A stretch of 64,000 nt of DNA from Vulcanimicrobiota bacterium. GTDB taxonomy: Bacteria > Vulcanimicrobiota > Vulcanimicrobiia > Vulcanimicrobiales > Vulcanimicrobiaceae. The notes beneath the pieces were generated by a model that worked only from the letters and a program-made list of their open reading frames with translations, was not told where the DNA came from and made no database searches. Position numbers and translations under genes: made by a program. Where the stretch lies: the NCBI GenBank assembly GCA_003140215.1, contig PLJL01000004.1:818661-882660 (forward strand), written 5' to 3'. Each line of letters opens with the position of its first letter. Within the stretch, counting starts at the first letter, position 1. Positions 41,635 to 50,175 of this stretch are shown here, in pieces.

Positions 41635-43649
41635 TGGATTCGGCTTCGCCGAACCCGCGGCGGTCGCGCTCCGCGCGACCCGCCGCCGCGAATCGGATGA
41701 AGCTTCCGCCGCCCACGCCCTCGGAGGCCGCGTTCGAGCGGCTGCTCGAGCAATTCTCCGTTGCCTCGCCGCCGTCGACCGCGAGCGCGGTTGACGCTGC
41801 GCCGGAAGCGAGCGCATTCCTCGACCAGCTCTACGCCAACGCGCACGAGTTTCTCGACCGCGATCCGTATGCGACGATCGGCGCCGCGAGCGGCTTCAAC
41901 ACCAAAGTCGTGGGGGTGAGCTTCGAGGGGCGTCAAGACGTGGTCGCGGCGCTGCGTCCCGGCGAGGCGGTGGAGCTGCGCCGGGATCGTGCCAATCGGT
42001 TCGATCCCAACGCGATCGGGGTGTGGTTCGGCGCGCTGCAGCTGGGTTTCATCCGGCGCGAGATCGCGGCGCGCATCGCGCCCAACGTCGATGCCGGCGA
42101 GCGCTACGGCGCCGAGGTCACCGCGGTGACCGGGGGTGGGACGCGGTCGTTCGGGATCAACATCTACGTCACGCGGTTGCGCGAGGCGACGCCGCGCGGC
42201 GAGTCGCCGCGCGCGGCCGCGGCGCGCGAGGACGTTCTGCGGTCGCTGATCGGCGAGCAGCCGCTGCGCGAGGCGCAGCGCGCCGTGCTCGAACGGCTCG
42301 ACGCGGGACGCAATACGCTCGCGGTGATGGGGACCGGGCGCGGGAAGTCGCTGTGTTTCCAGTATCCCGCAGCCGTCCGCGCGCTCGAGCGCGGCCACAA
42401 GACCGTCGTGCTCTACCCGCTGCGCGCCTTGGCGAACGATCAGTTCGATGCGTTGGTGCGGCGGCTCGCGCCGCTGGGGCTACGCATCCACCGGGCCAAC
42501 GGTGCGATCGACGCCGCCGAGCGCGCCGCGCTCAACGATGCGCTCGAATCGGGTGCCTGGGATCTGATCTGCGCGACGCCTGAGTTCGTGCAGTTCCATC
42601 TCGAGCGATTTCGCGGCGAGCTCTCACGGCCGGCGCTCGTCGTCGTCGATGAAGCCCACCATCTGGCCGAGTCGACGCATCGGCCGGCGTACCAGCGCAT
42701 CGGTGCGGCGATCGAAGCGCTGGGCGCTCCGCAGGTGCTCGCGCTGACCGCGACCGCCGGCGACGACGCCTTCGCGAAGATCCGCGCCGCGCTGCGCATC
42801 GACGCCTGGGTCATCGACCCCACGGTGCGCGACAACCTGCACGTGGTCGACGCTCGCGGGACGACCAACAAGCTCGCGTATCTCGAGCGGCTCGTCAGCG
42901 ACGGAGCGAAGGCGATCGTCTACTGCAACTCGCGCACCGAGGCGACCAAGATCGCTCAGAAGCTGCATGCCCGCGGCGCGGCGGCGGTCGCCTTTTACCA
43001 TGCGGGGGTGGGGACGGCCGAGCGAGCCTACGTCGAGAAATTCTTTCGCGAGGGCGCGATTCGCGTCGTCGTCGCGACGTCGGCGTTCGGGGAGGGGATC
43101 GACCTGCCCGACGTGCGCCACGTCGTGCTCTACCATCTCAACTTCGACTTCACCGAGTTCAACCAACAAGCCGGACGGGCGGGCCGCGACGGCGCCGTCG
43201 CTTCGATCCACCTGTTGTTCGGCGAGAGCGACCGCAACATCAACGATTACCTCATCGAACGCGAAGCGCCGACGATGCCGACGCTGCGCCGGCTCTACGC
43301 GGCGATGAAACGCTTGACGTCGGACGGGACGCTGCGCATGACGCCCGCCGACGTCGCCGCGACGCTGGGATTCGACCGCGTCGAGGCCGGGACGATCACG
43401 GCCGCGGTGCGTATCTTCGCCGATGCCGGGATCGTCGACGTCGGCGAAGATGACGACGGACGCTACGTGCGCTTTCTTTCGGTCGACGGCAAGGTCGACT
43501 TGGGCAAGTCGGAGCGCTATGCCGAAGGTGAGGCGACGCGCGAGGCCTTCGCGCGCTTCGCCGAGATCGCGCTGACCGCGCAGGCCGGTGTCCTCGAGGC
43601 CGTCATCGACCGCCCGATTTACCCCAGCGCCGTACCGCTGTTGCGCTGA
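41634..43649 (+). CDS. HIRAN-domain RecQ-like superfamily 2 helicase
   Basis: 671 residues from GTG 41634 (ATG 41697, MKLPPPTP, is an alternative). A HIRAN domain at about 85-170 (VVGVSFEGRQDVVAAL, then RANRFDPNAIGVWFGALQLG) is a module that binds DNA 3' ends in HLTF-type proteins. The helicase core follows: Walker A in MGTGRGKSLCFQYP, VVVDEAHHLAES (motif II), LALTATAG (motif III), VATSAFGEGIDLPDVRHVV, and FNQQAGRAGRDG (motif VI). The order and GRAGRDG end are RecQ-like, yet the RecQ zinc/HRDC modules are not recognised; a winged-helix-like C-terminus is present. Probably DNA repair, transcribed with secDF. Confidence 0.85.
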   Translation: MDSASPNPRRSRSARPAAANRMKLPPPTPSEAAFERLLEQFSVASPPSTASAVDAAPEASAFLDQLYANAHEFLDRDPYATIGAASGFNTKVVGVSFEGRQDVVAALRPGEAVELRRDRANRFDPNAIGVWFGALQLGFIRREIAARIAPNVDAGERYGAEVTAVTGGGTRSFGINIYVTRLREATPRGESPRAAAAREDVLRSLIGEQPLREAQRAVLERLDAGRNTLAVMGTGRGKSLCFQYPAAVRALERGHKTVVLYPLRALANDQFDALVRRLAPLGLRIHRANGAIDAAERAALNDALESGAWDLICATPEFVQFHLERFRGELSRPALVVVDEAHHLAESTHRPAYQRIGAAIEALGAPQVLALTATAGDDAFAKIRAALRIDAWVIDPTVRDNLHVVDARGTTNKLAYLERLVSDGAKAIVYCNSRTEATKIAQKLHARGAAAVAFYHAGVGTAERAYVEKFFREGAIRVVVATSAFGEGIDLPDVRHVVLYHLNFDFTEFNQQAGRAGRDGAVASIHLLFGESDRNINDYLIEREAPTMPTLRRLYAAMKRLTSDGTLRMTPADVAATLGFDRVEAGTITAAVRIFADAGIVDVGEDDDGRYVRFLSVDGKVDLGKSERYAEGEATREAFARFAEIALTAQAGVLEAVIDRPIYPSAVPLLR

Positions 43650-43687
43650 CAGGTCCACGGACGTCACATGTCAATGGTAGAACGGTC

Positions 43688-43864
43688 ATGAGTAGCGTCA
43701 CGATGTTCCGCCTGCGCCTGTTGATCGAGAACGGGCTCTTCGCCGCGCTCGTCATCGCGATGCTCGTTTGGAAGCCGGTGTGGTGGATCGCCGTCGCCGC
43801 GGTCGTCTGTTACGTGGTTGTGGCGATCCTGTTGCACCGTATGATCCCGCCGCCGAGCCGCTAG
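43688..43864 (+). CDS. Small two-span membrane protein, unknown
   Basis: 58 residues: a short basic start (MFRLRLLIEN) and two hydrophobic stretches, GLFAALVIAMLVW and WWIAVAAVVCYVVVAILL, ending in HRMIPPPSR. No family is recognised. The preceding ribosome site is weak (AACGGTC). It follows the helicase by 38 bases, and its stop overlaps the stop of the convergent secreted-protein gene. The composition and frame use look coding, but the evidence is limited to the hydrophobic pattern. Confidence 0.45.
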   Translation: MSSVTMFRLRLLIENGLFAALVIAMLVWKPVWWIAVAAVVCYVVVAILLHRMIPPPSR

Positions 43865-44349
43865 CAGCCCGCAGGCGGATACTTCGCGCCGTCGACCACC
43901 ACCCATCCGTTGGCGGCGCCGCGATGTGTCGCGCAGTGCACGTCGTGGATACCCGCGACGAACGGCCGTTGGCCGGGCGTCGTGCGGAAGTACTGCCCCA
44001 GCGCGAACACCGTCGCGCCGCGCGGGGCCGTGACGCGGCCGTCGAGCACGTCGTTGGTGACGACCTCGACGAGCGCGCTGTGGCCCGCGGGATCGAGCGG
44101 CACGCGCAGCGGGATCAACTGGTGGCTGCCGTGCGGGCCCGCGCGCTGCGGGCGCGACGGCCCGAAGGCGGTCCCGCACACCATGATGCCGTCGACGGGG
44201 CCGTCATGCTGCTCGGCGACCAGCTGGGCGAGGCGCGCGTTCACCGCGGCGCTGCAGCTCGCCGGAACGCTTGCATCGCCGGCGCTCCCCGAGCACGCGC
44301 TGGGGGCAACGAGCGACGCGCTCAGCGCGGCAACGAGGATCGAACGCAT
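43861..44349 (-). CDS. Secreted protein with DUF3465-like pattern
   Basis: 162 residues. The N-terminus RSILVAALSASLVAPSACSG is a signal peptide, possibly a lipoprotein signal with Cys. The mature part has HGSHQLIPLRVPL, VEVVTNDVLDGRVTAPRGAT, FALGQYFRT, FVAGIHDVHCATHRG and GWVVVDGAKYPP. The order G-HQ, N-D-L, GD/G-YF, IH-HC-TH, GW is the same as in DUF3465 proteins, which have an OB-like fold; this is a pattern match only. Located at the periplasmic or outer side. Confidence 0.55.
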   Translation of the reverse strand: MRSILVAALSASLVAPSACSGSAGDASVPASCSAAVNARLAQLVAEQHDGPVDGIMVCGTAFGPSRPQRAGPHGSHQLIPLRVPLDPAGHSALVEVVTNDVLDGRVTAPRGATVFALGQYFRTTPGQRPFVAGIHDVHCATHRGAANGWVVVDGAKYPPAGC

Positions 44350-44399
44350 GCCGCAGCGTTCGACGTGGTGCCCCCAGGGCCCACGCCCAGCTCGGGACA

Positions 44400-44855
44400 A
44401 TGGACGAATCGATGCGTGCCGCCGGCCTCGTCCCGATCGCCGCCCTCGCCGTCCTTTTCGGCGTCTCCGGGTGCACGAACTCAACGTCGACCGAGGCGCC
44501 GCACGCGCACGCACCCGCGCCCAAGAACCCCGATCTCAGCGACGTGATGGAGCGGTTCTACCAGCAGGTCGAGGGCGGCCACTGGGCCATCGCCTACGGG
44601 ATGCTTTCGCCGCGCTACCGGGCGCGCCTGACGCAGCAGCAGCTCGCGGACCGCTACGTCGTTCTGGTCGATCCGAACGTGCGCGCGCGCCAACTCTCCG
44701 ACCGAACCGTCGTCGCGTGGCTCGACGCCGGCGATCGGGCGCACTCCGGCCGTGCGGTGCACGTCCGCGAAACGGTGACCCTCGCCTGGGACGGCGAGCA
44801 GTGGACGATCGATGCGATCGAGCGGCGCGGCATCAGCCCGGGCGATACGCGCTGA
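44400..44855 (+). CDS. Putative lipoprotein, NTF2-like
   Basis: 151 residues. RAAGLVPIAALAVLFGVSGC is a lipoprotein signal with lipobox VSGC. The mature part begins TNSTSTEAPHAHAPAPKN, then DVMERFYQQVEGGHWAIAYG, MLSPRYRARLTQQQLADRYV and VTLAWDGEQWTIDAIERRG. The FYQ.v..g.w..AY.mLSp pattern is typical of small NTF2-like periplasmic proteins of unknown role. ATG 44412 is an alternative start. Its last 23 bases overlap the end of the convergent glycosyltransferase gene. Confidence 0.65.
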   Translation: MDESMRAAGLVPIAALAVLFGVSGCTNSTSTEAPHAHAPAPKNPDLSDVMERFYQQVEGGHWAIAYGMLSPRYRARLTQQQLADRYVVLVDPNVRARQLSDRTVVAWLDAGDRAHSGRAVHVRETVTLAWDGEQWTIDAIERRGISPGDTR

Positions 44856-45999
44856 GCAGCTCCCCGACGACCGGCGCGGCGCGAAAGCGTTCGGCATCGC
44901 GGCGCGCGCGCGCGCCCATGCGCTCGCGGCGGCTGCGGTCGTCGAGCAGCGCCGCGATCGCGCCGGCGAGCGCGCGCTCGTCGGCGGCGGGGACGGCTAC
45001 GCCGTTGACGCCGTCGTCGAGCCACGTGCGCACACCGCCGACATCGTAGGCGATCACCGGACGGCCGCGCGCTAGGGCTTCGATCCCGGTGTATCCGAAC
45101 GGTTCAGCCCACAGCGAGGGCAGCACGACCAGCGCGGCGGCGTCGATCGCGGCGCGCACCGTCTCGGCCGGCACGCGGCCGGGCGCGTCGAGGTTGACCC
45201 CGGCTCGCGCCGCCTCGTCGCGCGCAGCGGCCAGCTCGGAACCGTCGCCGAACGCGCGCACCAGCGGGCGTGCATCCGCGGCGATGCGTGATACCGCGCG
45301 GATCAGCGAGCCCAGCCCTTTTTGCGGGACGACCCGGCCGGCGAACACGATCGAGCGTTGCGCCGGCGCTGCGACCTGCTCGGCGTAGGCGTCGTCGGGG
45401 AGCGGCAGCGGGATCTCCAGGATGCGCTCGCGCGGGATGCGGCTCTGCGCGGCGCGCTCGGCGACGTAGCGCGACGCCGCGATCACCGTGTCGGCCGCGG
45501 CGATGGCGTCGCGCAGCTGTTCGCGGCGCCGGATCAGCGCGAGCGTGCGCGGCCGCAGCCCGTACGCGCAGCCGTCGGTGACGGCGTGGAGAACGCACGC
45601 GCGGCCCAACGCCCGGGTGCAGTTGCGTCCGCTGTGCGGAAAGACGCGGTCGCCGTTGGGGCAGCACGGCCGGTGATCGTGGATGTGATAGGCCAAGCGC
45701 GGTGCTGCACGGAGCTCCGTCACGATCCCGGCATCCATCACGTTGTGCGCGACCGCGATGTCAGGGCCGAACTCGGCCAGGGCGCGCCGCGCCTCCGACC
45801 GCGCCGCGCCGTCGGGGGGATCGTGTTCGTCGGCCCAAGCGACGCGCTGCGCGGTGACGCCGGCAGGGACGGCGTCGACCTCGCGGGCGAGCACGTGCAG
45901 CGTCGCACCGCGCTCCGCCAGCGCCGCCAGCACGATCTCCACGTAGCGCTCCATCCCACCAGCTCGGCCGAGCCGCTCGGCGGCGACGAGGATTCGCAT
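44833..45999 (-). CDS. GT4-family glycosyltransferase
   Basis: 388 residues from ATG 45999, which overlaps the previous stop (ATGA). LVAAERLGRAGGMERYVEIV is the N-terminal nucleotide-sugar/acceptor lobe and SIVFAGRVVPQKGLGSLIRA the start of the second lobe. ALVVLPSLWAEPFGYTGIEA contains the E.fG....Ea motif that binds the sugar-nucleotide. A Cys-rich insert (HIHDHRPCCPNGDRVFPHSG; RNCTRALGRACVL) is seen in one GT4 subgroup. Last gene of a four-gene leftward operon; likely builds a surface polysaccharide. Confidence 0.9.
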   Translation of the reverse strand: MRILVAAERLGRAGGMERYVEIVLAALAERGATLHVLAREVDAVPAGVTAQRVAWADEHDPPDGAARSEARRALAEFGPDIAVAHNVMDAGIVTELRAAPRLAYHIHDHRPCCPNGDRVFPHSGRNCTRALGRACVLHAVTDGCAYGLRPRTLALIRRREQLRDAIAAADTVIAASRYVAERAAQSRIPRERILEIPLPLPDDAYAEQVAAPAQRSIVFAGRVVPQKGLGSLIRAVSRIAADARPLVRAFGDGSELAAARDEAARAGVNLDAPGRVPAETVRAAIDAAALVVLPSLWAEPFGYTGIEALARGRPVIAYDVGGVRTWLDDGVNGVAVPAADERALAGAIAALLDDRSRRERMGARARRDAERFRAAPVVGELLSAYRPG

Positions 46000-47084
46000 C
46001 AGGCGTGTGCCGCCAGGGCGCGCGCGTACGCTTCGAGCGTCGCCGTCCCGGTACGCTGCCAGGTCAGCGCCCCCAGGCGCCGTTCGAGCGTGTCGCCGCG
46101 GTCGCGCGGGCCGCGGTCCAGCGCGCGCAGCACCGCGGCGCGGATCGACGCGGGGTCGGCGGGATCGGCGTAGTCGACGTCGGAGCCGAAGTACTCGCGT
46201 TCGCAGCCGCGGTCTCCGGCCACGACGCGTGCGCCCGTCGCCGCCGCTTCGAGCGAGGCCAGTCCCGGACTCTCCAGCCACGACGGGTGCGCGTGGACGG
46301 CCGCCTGCGACATCATGCGCACGACCTCGGCGTGCGGGGCGTGCTCGACGAAGCGCGTGCGCTGCGTCGACCACCGTTTGCACAGCGCGAGATAGCCGGG
46401 GTCGTGCGCGCCGCCGACGATCGTCACGTCGACGTCCACGTCACGCAGCGCGTACAGCAGCGCGGCCTGATTCTTCTTGGGCTCGACGCGGCCGGCGCAG
46501 AGCACGCCGGACCGTGCGCGCGGACGCTCGAGGGCGAACGCCTCGTCGTCGACCCCCAGCGGTGCGACGACGAACGGTGTGCCCGAGACGCGCAGGCGCT
46601 CGCCGTAGAGGTATGCCTCGACCTCGCTGGCCGGCAGCAGTACGTCGGCGGCCAGCGCGAGCGCGCGTTGCGCGTGCAGGCGCCGGTCGGCGTTGCGGGC
46701 GATGCTCCCGCGCCAGGGCAGCTCGGATTCGATGCGGTGCAGCCGCGCCAAGCGGTGCTCGACCGCGGCGGCGGCGCGCGCCGCCAGCGCGCGTTCCACC
46801 CGCGGAGCGACGGCGAAGAAGGCGCGCAGGTCGAGCCAGATCGGCGAGAGCACCAGCGGGGTGCCGTGCGCGCGGATCGCGCCGATCTGCTTCGCGGCGC
46901 GCTCGGGTTCGAAGATGCCGAAAACGTGCGCGACGTCGTACCCGCGCGGATCGGGAGCGTCGGTGAAGACGAGATCGACGTCGGCGCCCAGCGCGCGCAA
47001 CGCCGTCGCGGTGCGCTGCGCGTGCACGATGTCGCCGCCGTGCTTGCGAGCGCCGTCGGCGCGCGCGACCAGCAGCGCCCTCAC
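45999..47084 (-). CDS. GT4-family glycosyltransferase
   Basis: 361 residues from GTG 47084, overlapping the previous stop. ALLVARADGARKHGGDIVHA starts the first lobe, GVLCAGRVEPKKNQAALLYA the second, and HPSWLESPGLASLEAAATGA is the E.pG..slEA sugar-nucleotide site. This is the usual GT4 retaining glycosyltransferase plan. Middle of three adjacent transferases whose starts and stops overlap, so they are probably made in balance. Donor and acceptor are unknown. Confidence 0.9.
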   Translation of the reverse strand: MRALLVARADGARKHGGDIVHAQRTATALRALGADVDLVFTDAPDPRGYDVAHVFGIFEPERAAKQIGAIRAHGTPLVLSPIWLDLRAFFAVAPRVERALAARAAAAVEHRLARLHRIESELPWRGSIARNADRRLHAQRALALAADVLLPASEVEAYLYGERLRVSGTPFVVAPLGVDDEAFALERPRARSGVLCAGRVEPKKNQAALLYALRDVDVDVTIVGGAHDPGYLALCKRWSTQRTRFVEHAPHAEVVRMMSQAAVHAHPSWLESPGLASLEAAATGARVVAGDRGCEREYFGSDVDYADPADPASIRAAVLRALDRGPRDRGDTLERRLGALTWQRTGTATLEAYARALAAHA

Positions 47085-48103
47085 GCTAACGCCGCGACCT
47101 CACCCAGCACGCCCAGCGTTTGCGTGGTGCAGCGCTCCCACGAGAACGCCGCCGCGCGCGCCGGACCGCGCGCGCCCAAGGCTGTGCGCACGGAGTCGTC
47201 GGCCAACAGCGCGCGCAAACTGCCGGCCCATGCCGCCGGGTCGTGGGCGTCGTCGACCCAGGCCGCGGCGTCGCCGCCGACCTCCGGGAGCGATCCCGCG
47301 CGCGCCGCCAGGGTGGGTGTGCCGCATGCCATCGCCTCGAGGAGCGGAAACCCGAAGCCTTCGTAGGTCGACGGGACGGCGACCAGCGCCGCGCCGCGGT
47401 ACAGCCCGACCAGTGCGTCGTCGTCGGGTGCATCGACGACGACGCCGCCGCGTGGCAGCACCGGCGGCCGGCGGGTGAACGCCAGCATCACGTCGCCGCC
47501 CGGGAACGCGCGCTCGAACGCATCGATGAGCGTGCGCGTGTTCTTGCGCTCGTCGTGGGCGCCGACGTGGAGGACGTAGCGGCCGTGCAGCCCGGCCGGC
47601 AGCGGGCCGCCGGCGCCGGGCGTGAAGGCCGCGTCGACCGCCAGCGGCGTGACCACGATGCGCGCCGCGTCGACGCCCAGTCGCCGTTCCACCTCGCCGG
47701 CGGTGAACTGCGACTGAACCAGAATGCGTCGGGCCGTCGCGGCGGTAGCGAGAAATGGGTTTTGTTCGGTCGCGCGCCGGCGCGCGTCGGCGGCGGGGAA
47801 CGCGAACGGCGCCGCGTCGTGGACGGTGGCGACGGCCGGCACGTCGGTGCGCACGAACATCCCGTTCCACGGAAACCATGCGACATCGGCGTCGGGCGGG
47901 ATGCGCCGAGCCACGGTCACCGTTGCTTGCCCGATCGCGTGCGCGATCGCGCTGCGCTTGGGCCACAGGTCGCGCACGACGAAGGTCCAGCGGAAGGCCG
48001 GGTCGCGCACCGCGCGCGACAACACCGCGCGAGCGTACCGGCCGATACCGCGATCGTCGCGCGCGAGATTGTGTGCGTCCACCGCGACGTGGATGCGCCT
48101 CAC
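47081..48103 (-). CDS. GT4-family glycosyltransferase
   Basis: 340 residues from GTG 48103, overlapping the stop of the TonB-like gene. HVAVDAHNLARDDRGIGRYA is the N-terminal GIGRY motif of mannosyltransferase-like GT4 enzymes. YVLHVGAHDERKNTRTLIDA starts the second lobe, and VPSTYEGFGFPLLEAMACGT is the EGFG..lEAMA site. This variant is common in O-antigen or capsule loci. First of three GT4 genes in the operon. Confidence 0.92.
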   Translation of the reverse strand: MRRIHVAVDAHNLARDDRGIGRYARAVLSRAVRDPAFRWTFVVRDLWPKRSAIAHAIGQATVTVARRIPPDADVAWFPWNGMFVRTDVPAVATVHDAAPFAFPAADARRRATEQNPFLATAATARRILVQSQFTAGEVERRLGVDAARIVVTPLAVDAAFTPGAGGPLPAGLHGRYVLHVGAHDERKNTRTLIDAFERAFPGGDVMLAFTRRPPVLPRGGVVVDAPDDDALVGLYRGAALVAVPSTYEGFGFPLLEAMACGTPTLAARAGSLPEVGGDAAAWVDDAHDPAAWAGSLRALLADDSVRTALGARGPARAAAFSWERCTTQTLGVLGEVAALA

Positions 48104-48933
48104 CCACGGCCTTTCGGGCACGGCGGCAAGTCGGTGTAGCCTCCTTGATCGGTATGCTTGATGATGTATTGGATCAGCGGCGGAAAGGTCGACGGGTCGC
48201 TGCCCGCCGGCGGGAAGCGCAGGGTGGTGACGAAGTTCGGGTTCTTCAAGTTCGTGTCGGACCATGGATCGGTCTGCTCGCCGTTGGGATACGGCCACAC
48301 GTACGGAAAGCGCGCGGTCTCGGTGTGACCGTCGGGGAAGCTCACCGTCGCCTGGACCGGCTCGAACGCGGTGCCGTTGGAATACCTCGGCGCCGCGGTT
48401 GGTTTGAAATCGACGAAGCCGCACGGCGAGTTCGCGTTGACGGCGCCGTTCCCGGTCCCGGTGTTGCCGCTGCCCGTTCCGCCCAGGCCGCCGCCGGTTC
48501 CCGGGGCTTGACCGCTGCCGTTGCCGGGGCCCGAGCCGGTCCCTGCCCCGGCGGCATGCGGGTCGGCATACGTTCCCGTCGGCGCCTTGGCGATCGCCTT
48601 GTGCGCGCCGCCGCCGCGGTGCCGCGCCGGGTGGCCCTTCGCACGGGCCGCAATCTGCTGGACCGGTGCCGGGGTGCTGTGCGGCGGCGGCGTGATGCGC
48701 GGTTGGGGCGTCGGCGGTTGCGTCGGCTGCGGCGTGGGTGTCGGTTTGGGCGTGCGTCGCGGCGTCGGCGTCGGACGCGGCGTCTCCATGACGATGCGCG
48801 TCGCCACCGCGTCGCGCTCGGTATCCGCCGTGTGATCGGGGCCGTGAAGAAGACCCAGGGCGATCTCGTGCGATCCGATGGCGAGCGCGACGGCGACGAT
48901 CATGCGATCGCGGTAGCGCCTCAAGTCGATCAC
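48100..48933 (-). CDS. TonB-like periplasm-spanning protein
   Basis: 277 residues from GTG 48933. A longer frame from 48966 would begin inside the upstream terminator stem and is rejected. One N-terminal membrane segment (MIVAVALAIGSHEIALGLL) is followed by a Pro/Thr-rich stalk (PTPTPRRTPKPTPTPQPTQP), a Gly-rich stretch and a C-terminal domain with QATVSFPDGHTETARFPYVW. The N-anchor, proline stalk and small C-terminal domain match TonB layout, but the TonB signature YP is not clear. It may link inner-membrane energy or structure to an outer-membrane partner. Confidence 0.55.
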   Translation of the reverse strand: MIDLRRYRDRMIVAVALAIGSHEIALGLLHGPDHTADTERDAVATRIVMETPRPTPTPRRTPKPTPTPQPTQPPTPQPRITPPPHSTPAPVQQIAARAKGHPARHRGGGAHKAIAKAPTGTYADPHAAGAGTGSGPGNGSGQAPGTGGGLGGTGSGNTGTGNGAVNANSPCGFVDFKPTAAPRYSNGTAFEPVQATVSFPDGHTETARFPYVWPYPNGEQTDPWSDTNLKNPNFVTTLRFPPAGSDPSTFPPLIQYIIKHTDQGGYTDLPPCPKGRG

Positions 48934-48956
48934 GATGCGTTCTCTTCGGCGGGACG

Positions 48957-48983
48957 AAAAAGCCACCCCGGGCGGGGTGGCTT
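48957..48983 (-). terminator. Rho-independent terminator downstream of the small secreted-protein gene
   Basis: On the minus strand the stem AGCCACCCC/GGGGTGGCT (9 bp, four-base loop) is followed by TTTTT. It lies 33 bases after the stop of the 49016-49309 gene and only 24 bases before the proposed TonB-like start. Confidence 0.85.
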
Positions 48984-49015
48984 CAACGTCGTTCTCCCGT
49001 CAGCTCTCGTCGCCC

Positions 49016-49309
49016 TTACGGCGAAACGCCGTATTGGCCGACGTACCAGGAGCGGACTTGCGCGTCGGTCGGATAGTAGCCGTGACGCTGATAGAAGGAC
49101 TGGCGATAGGACGCCTGCCGGCGCGTCGATTCGCGTTGCTGTTCGCGCTTCGCACGGACTTTGTGGTTGTAGTTGGTGACCAGGATCGCCGCCGCCGCGC
49201 CGCCGATGAGGATGTTGCGGGTACTAGCGGCACCGTTAGCCAGCGCCGGCGCAACCGCGCCAAAGGTCATCGTCGCGGCGAGCGCCGCCGCTGTCAGCGT
49301 TTTGTTCAT
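49016..49309 (-). CDS. Small secreted protein, unknown
   Basis: 97 residues with GGAGAAG just before the ATG. NKTLTAAALAATMTFGAVAP plus ALA is a clear signal peptide. The mature part has a weakly hydrophobic ILIGGAAAAILV stretch, a basic/Gln-rich helix (RAKREQQRESTRRQASYRQS) and a tail FYQRHGYYPTDAQVRSWYVG, that is an RxGYYPTxxQxxxWY pattern seen in other small periplasmic proteins. No known function. Followed by a strong terminator, so it is mostly transcribed alone. Confidence 0.7.
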   Translation of the reverse strand: MNKTLTAAALAATMTFGAVAPALANGAASTRNILIGGAAAAILVTNYNHKVRAKREQQRESTRRQASYRQSFYQRHGYYPTDAQVRSWYVGQYGVSP

Positions 49310-49461
49310 AGCTTCTCCATTGTTCCCCGAATCGAGGAAAGATCGCACAGGGGGGAACGAGCCGTGAGGTGGCCGAGGTTCCCCCGCAGCGCTTGCCGTC
49401 TCCGCGGAGCGAGCAAATGTGACCGCAGGCCACATCGAGCCGAGGGCGAAGCGGGCGAGCC

Positions 49462-49980
49462 GTGAGCGTGCCCATCGAACAGCTGATCCGCGCGATCCCC
49501 GACTTTCCGATTCCCGGGATTCTGTTTCGCGACATCACCCCGCTGTTGGCCGATCCGAAGGGCTTTCAAGCGACCATCGACTTGTTCGTGGAGCGCTTCC
49601 GCGACGCTCGGGTGGAAGCCGTGGTCGGGATCGAAGCACGCGGTTACATGCTTGGAGCGCCGGTGGCCTACGCGCTGGGCGCGGGGTTCGTCCCGGTCCG
49701 TAAACCCGGCAAGCTCCCCGGCGAGAAGTTCAGCGAGCAGTACGCGCTGGAGTACGGGACCAACACCCTGGAGATCCACGCCGACGCCGTCGGGCACGGC
49801 CATCGGGTCCTCGTGGTCGACGACCTGCTCGCCACCGGCGGCACGATCGCCGCGACCCTGCGGCTGCTCAAGAAGCTCGGGGCGAACGTGGTCGGGACCG
49901 CCGTCCTCATCGAGCTCGAAGCCCTAGGCGGCCGAGCCGCCCTCGAAGACGTCGAGCTGACGAGCTTTATACGGTATTAA
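49462..49980 (+). CDS. apt: Adenine phosphoribosyltransferase
   Basis: 172 residues from GTG 49462. IRAIPDFPIPGILFRDITPL is the Apt N-terminus (FP.pGI.F.DITPLL), VGIEARGYMLGAPVAYALG the substrate loop, RKPGKLPGEKFSEQYALEYG the flexible hood and VLVVDDLLATGGTIAATLRL the PRPP-binding motif. It salvages adenine to AMP. A cytoplasmic dimer. Standing just upstream of rel is a common gene order in several bacterial groups. Confidence 0.97.
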   Translation: MSVPIEQLIRAIPDFPIPGILFRDITPLLADPKGFQATIDLFVERFRDARVEAVVGIEARGYMLGAPVAYALGAGFVPVRKPGKLPGEKFSEQYALEYGTNTLEIHADAVGHGHRVLVVDDLLATGGTIAATLRLLKKLGANVVGTAVLIELEALGGRAALEDVELTSFIRY

Positions 49981-50005
49981 AGGCGCTCCGCCCCCGGCTC
50001 CGCGC

Positions 50006-50033
50006 CCCCCACGCCTAGGGCGTGGGGCCCCCG
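50006..50033. terminator. GC-rich hairpin after apt
   Basis: CCCCACGCC-ta-GGGCGTGGGG forms a stem of 9-10 bp about 30 bases after the apt stop. No clear U-run, so termination efficiency is uncertain. Confidence 0.5.
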
Positions 50034-50130
50034 GGTCCGACCTCGCAACGACACCGTCGCGGGGCTCGATAGTCCTGTGCTCGGTCCATGACCAGGTTGC
50101 GGCTGCGGGCCCGTGCTTTTCGCGCACCCT

Positions 50131-50160
50131 TTGCGTTGCGCGCTGGGTCTCCGATAAGAT
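50131..50160 (+). promoter_or_regulatory. Candidate promoter of rel
   Basis: TTGCGT (50131-50136), 18-base spacer, TAAGAT (50155-50160). The start of transcription would be close to 50167, giving a leader of only about ten bases before ATG 50176. Confidence 0.4.
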
Positions 50161-50175
50161 AAGGGCTCCATCCCG

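Noticed and set aside
48934-48966. Upstream GTG start for the TonB-like protein
   Set aside because: It would begin inside the stem and U-run of a strong terminator, and the downstream GTG fits the membrane anchor better.
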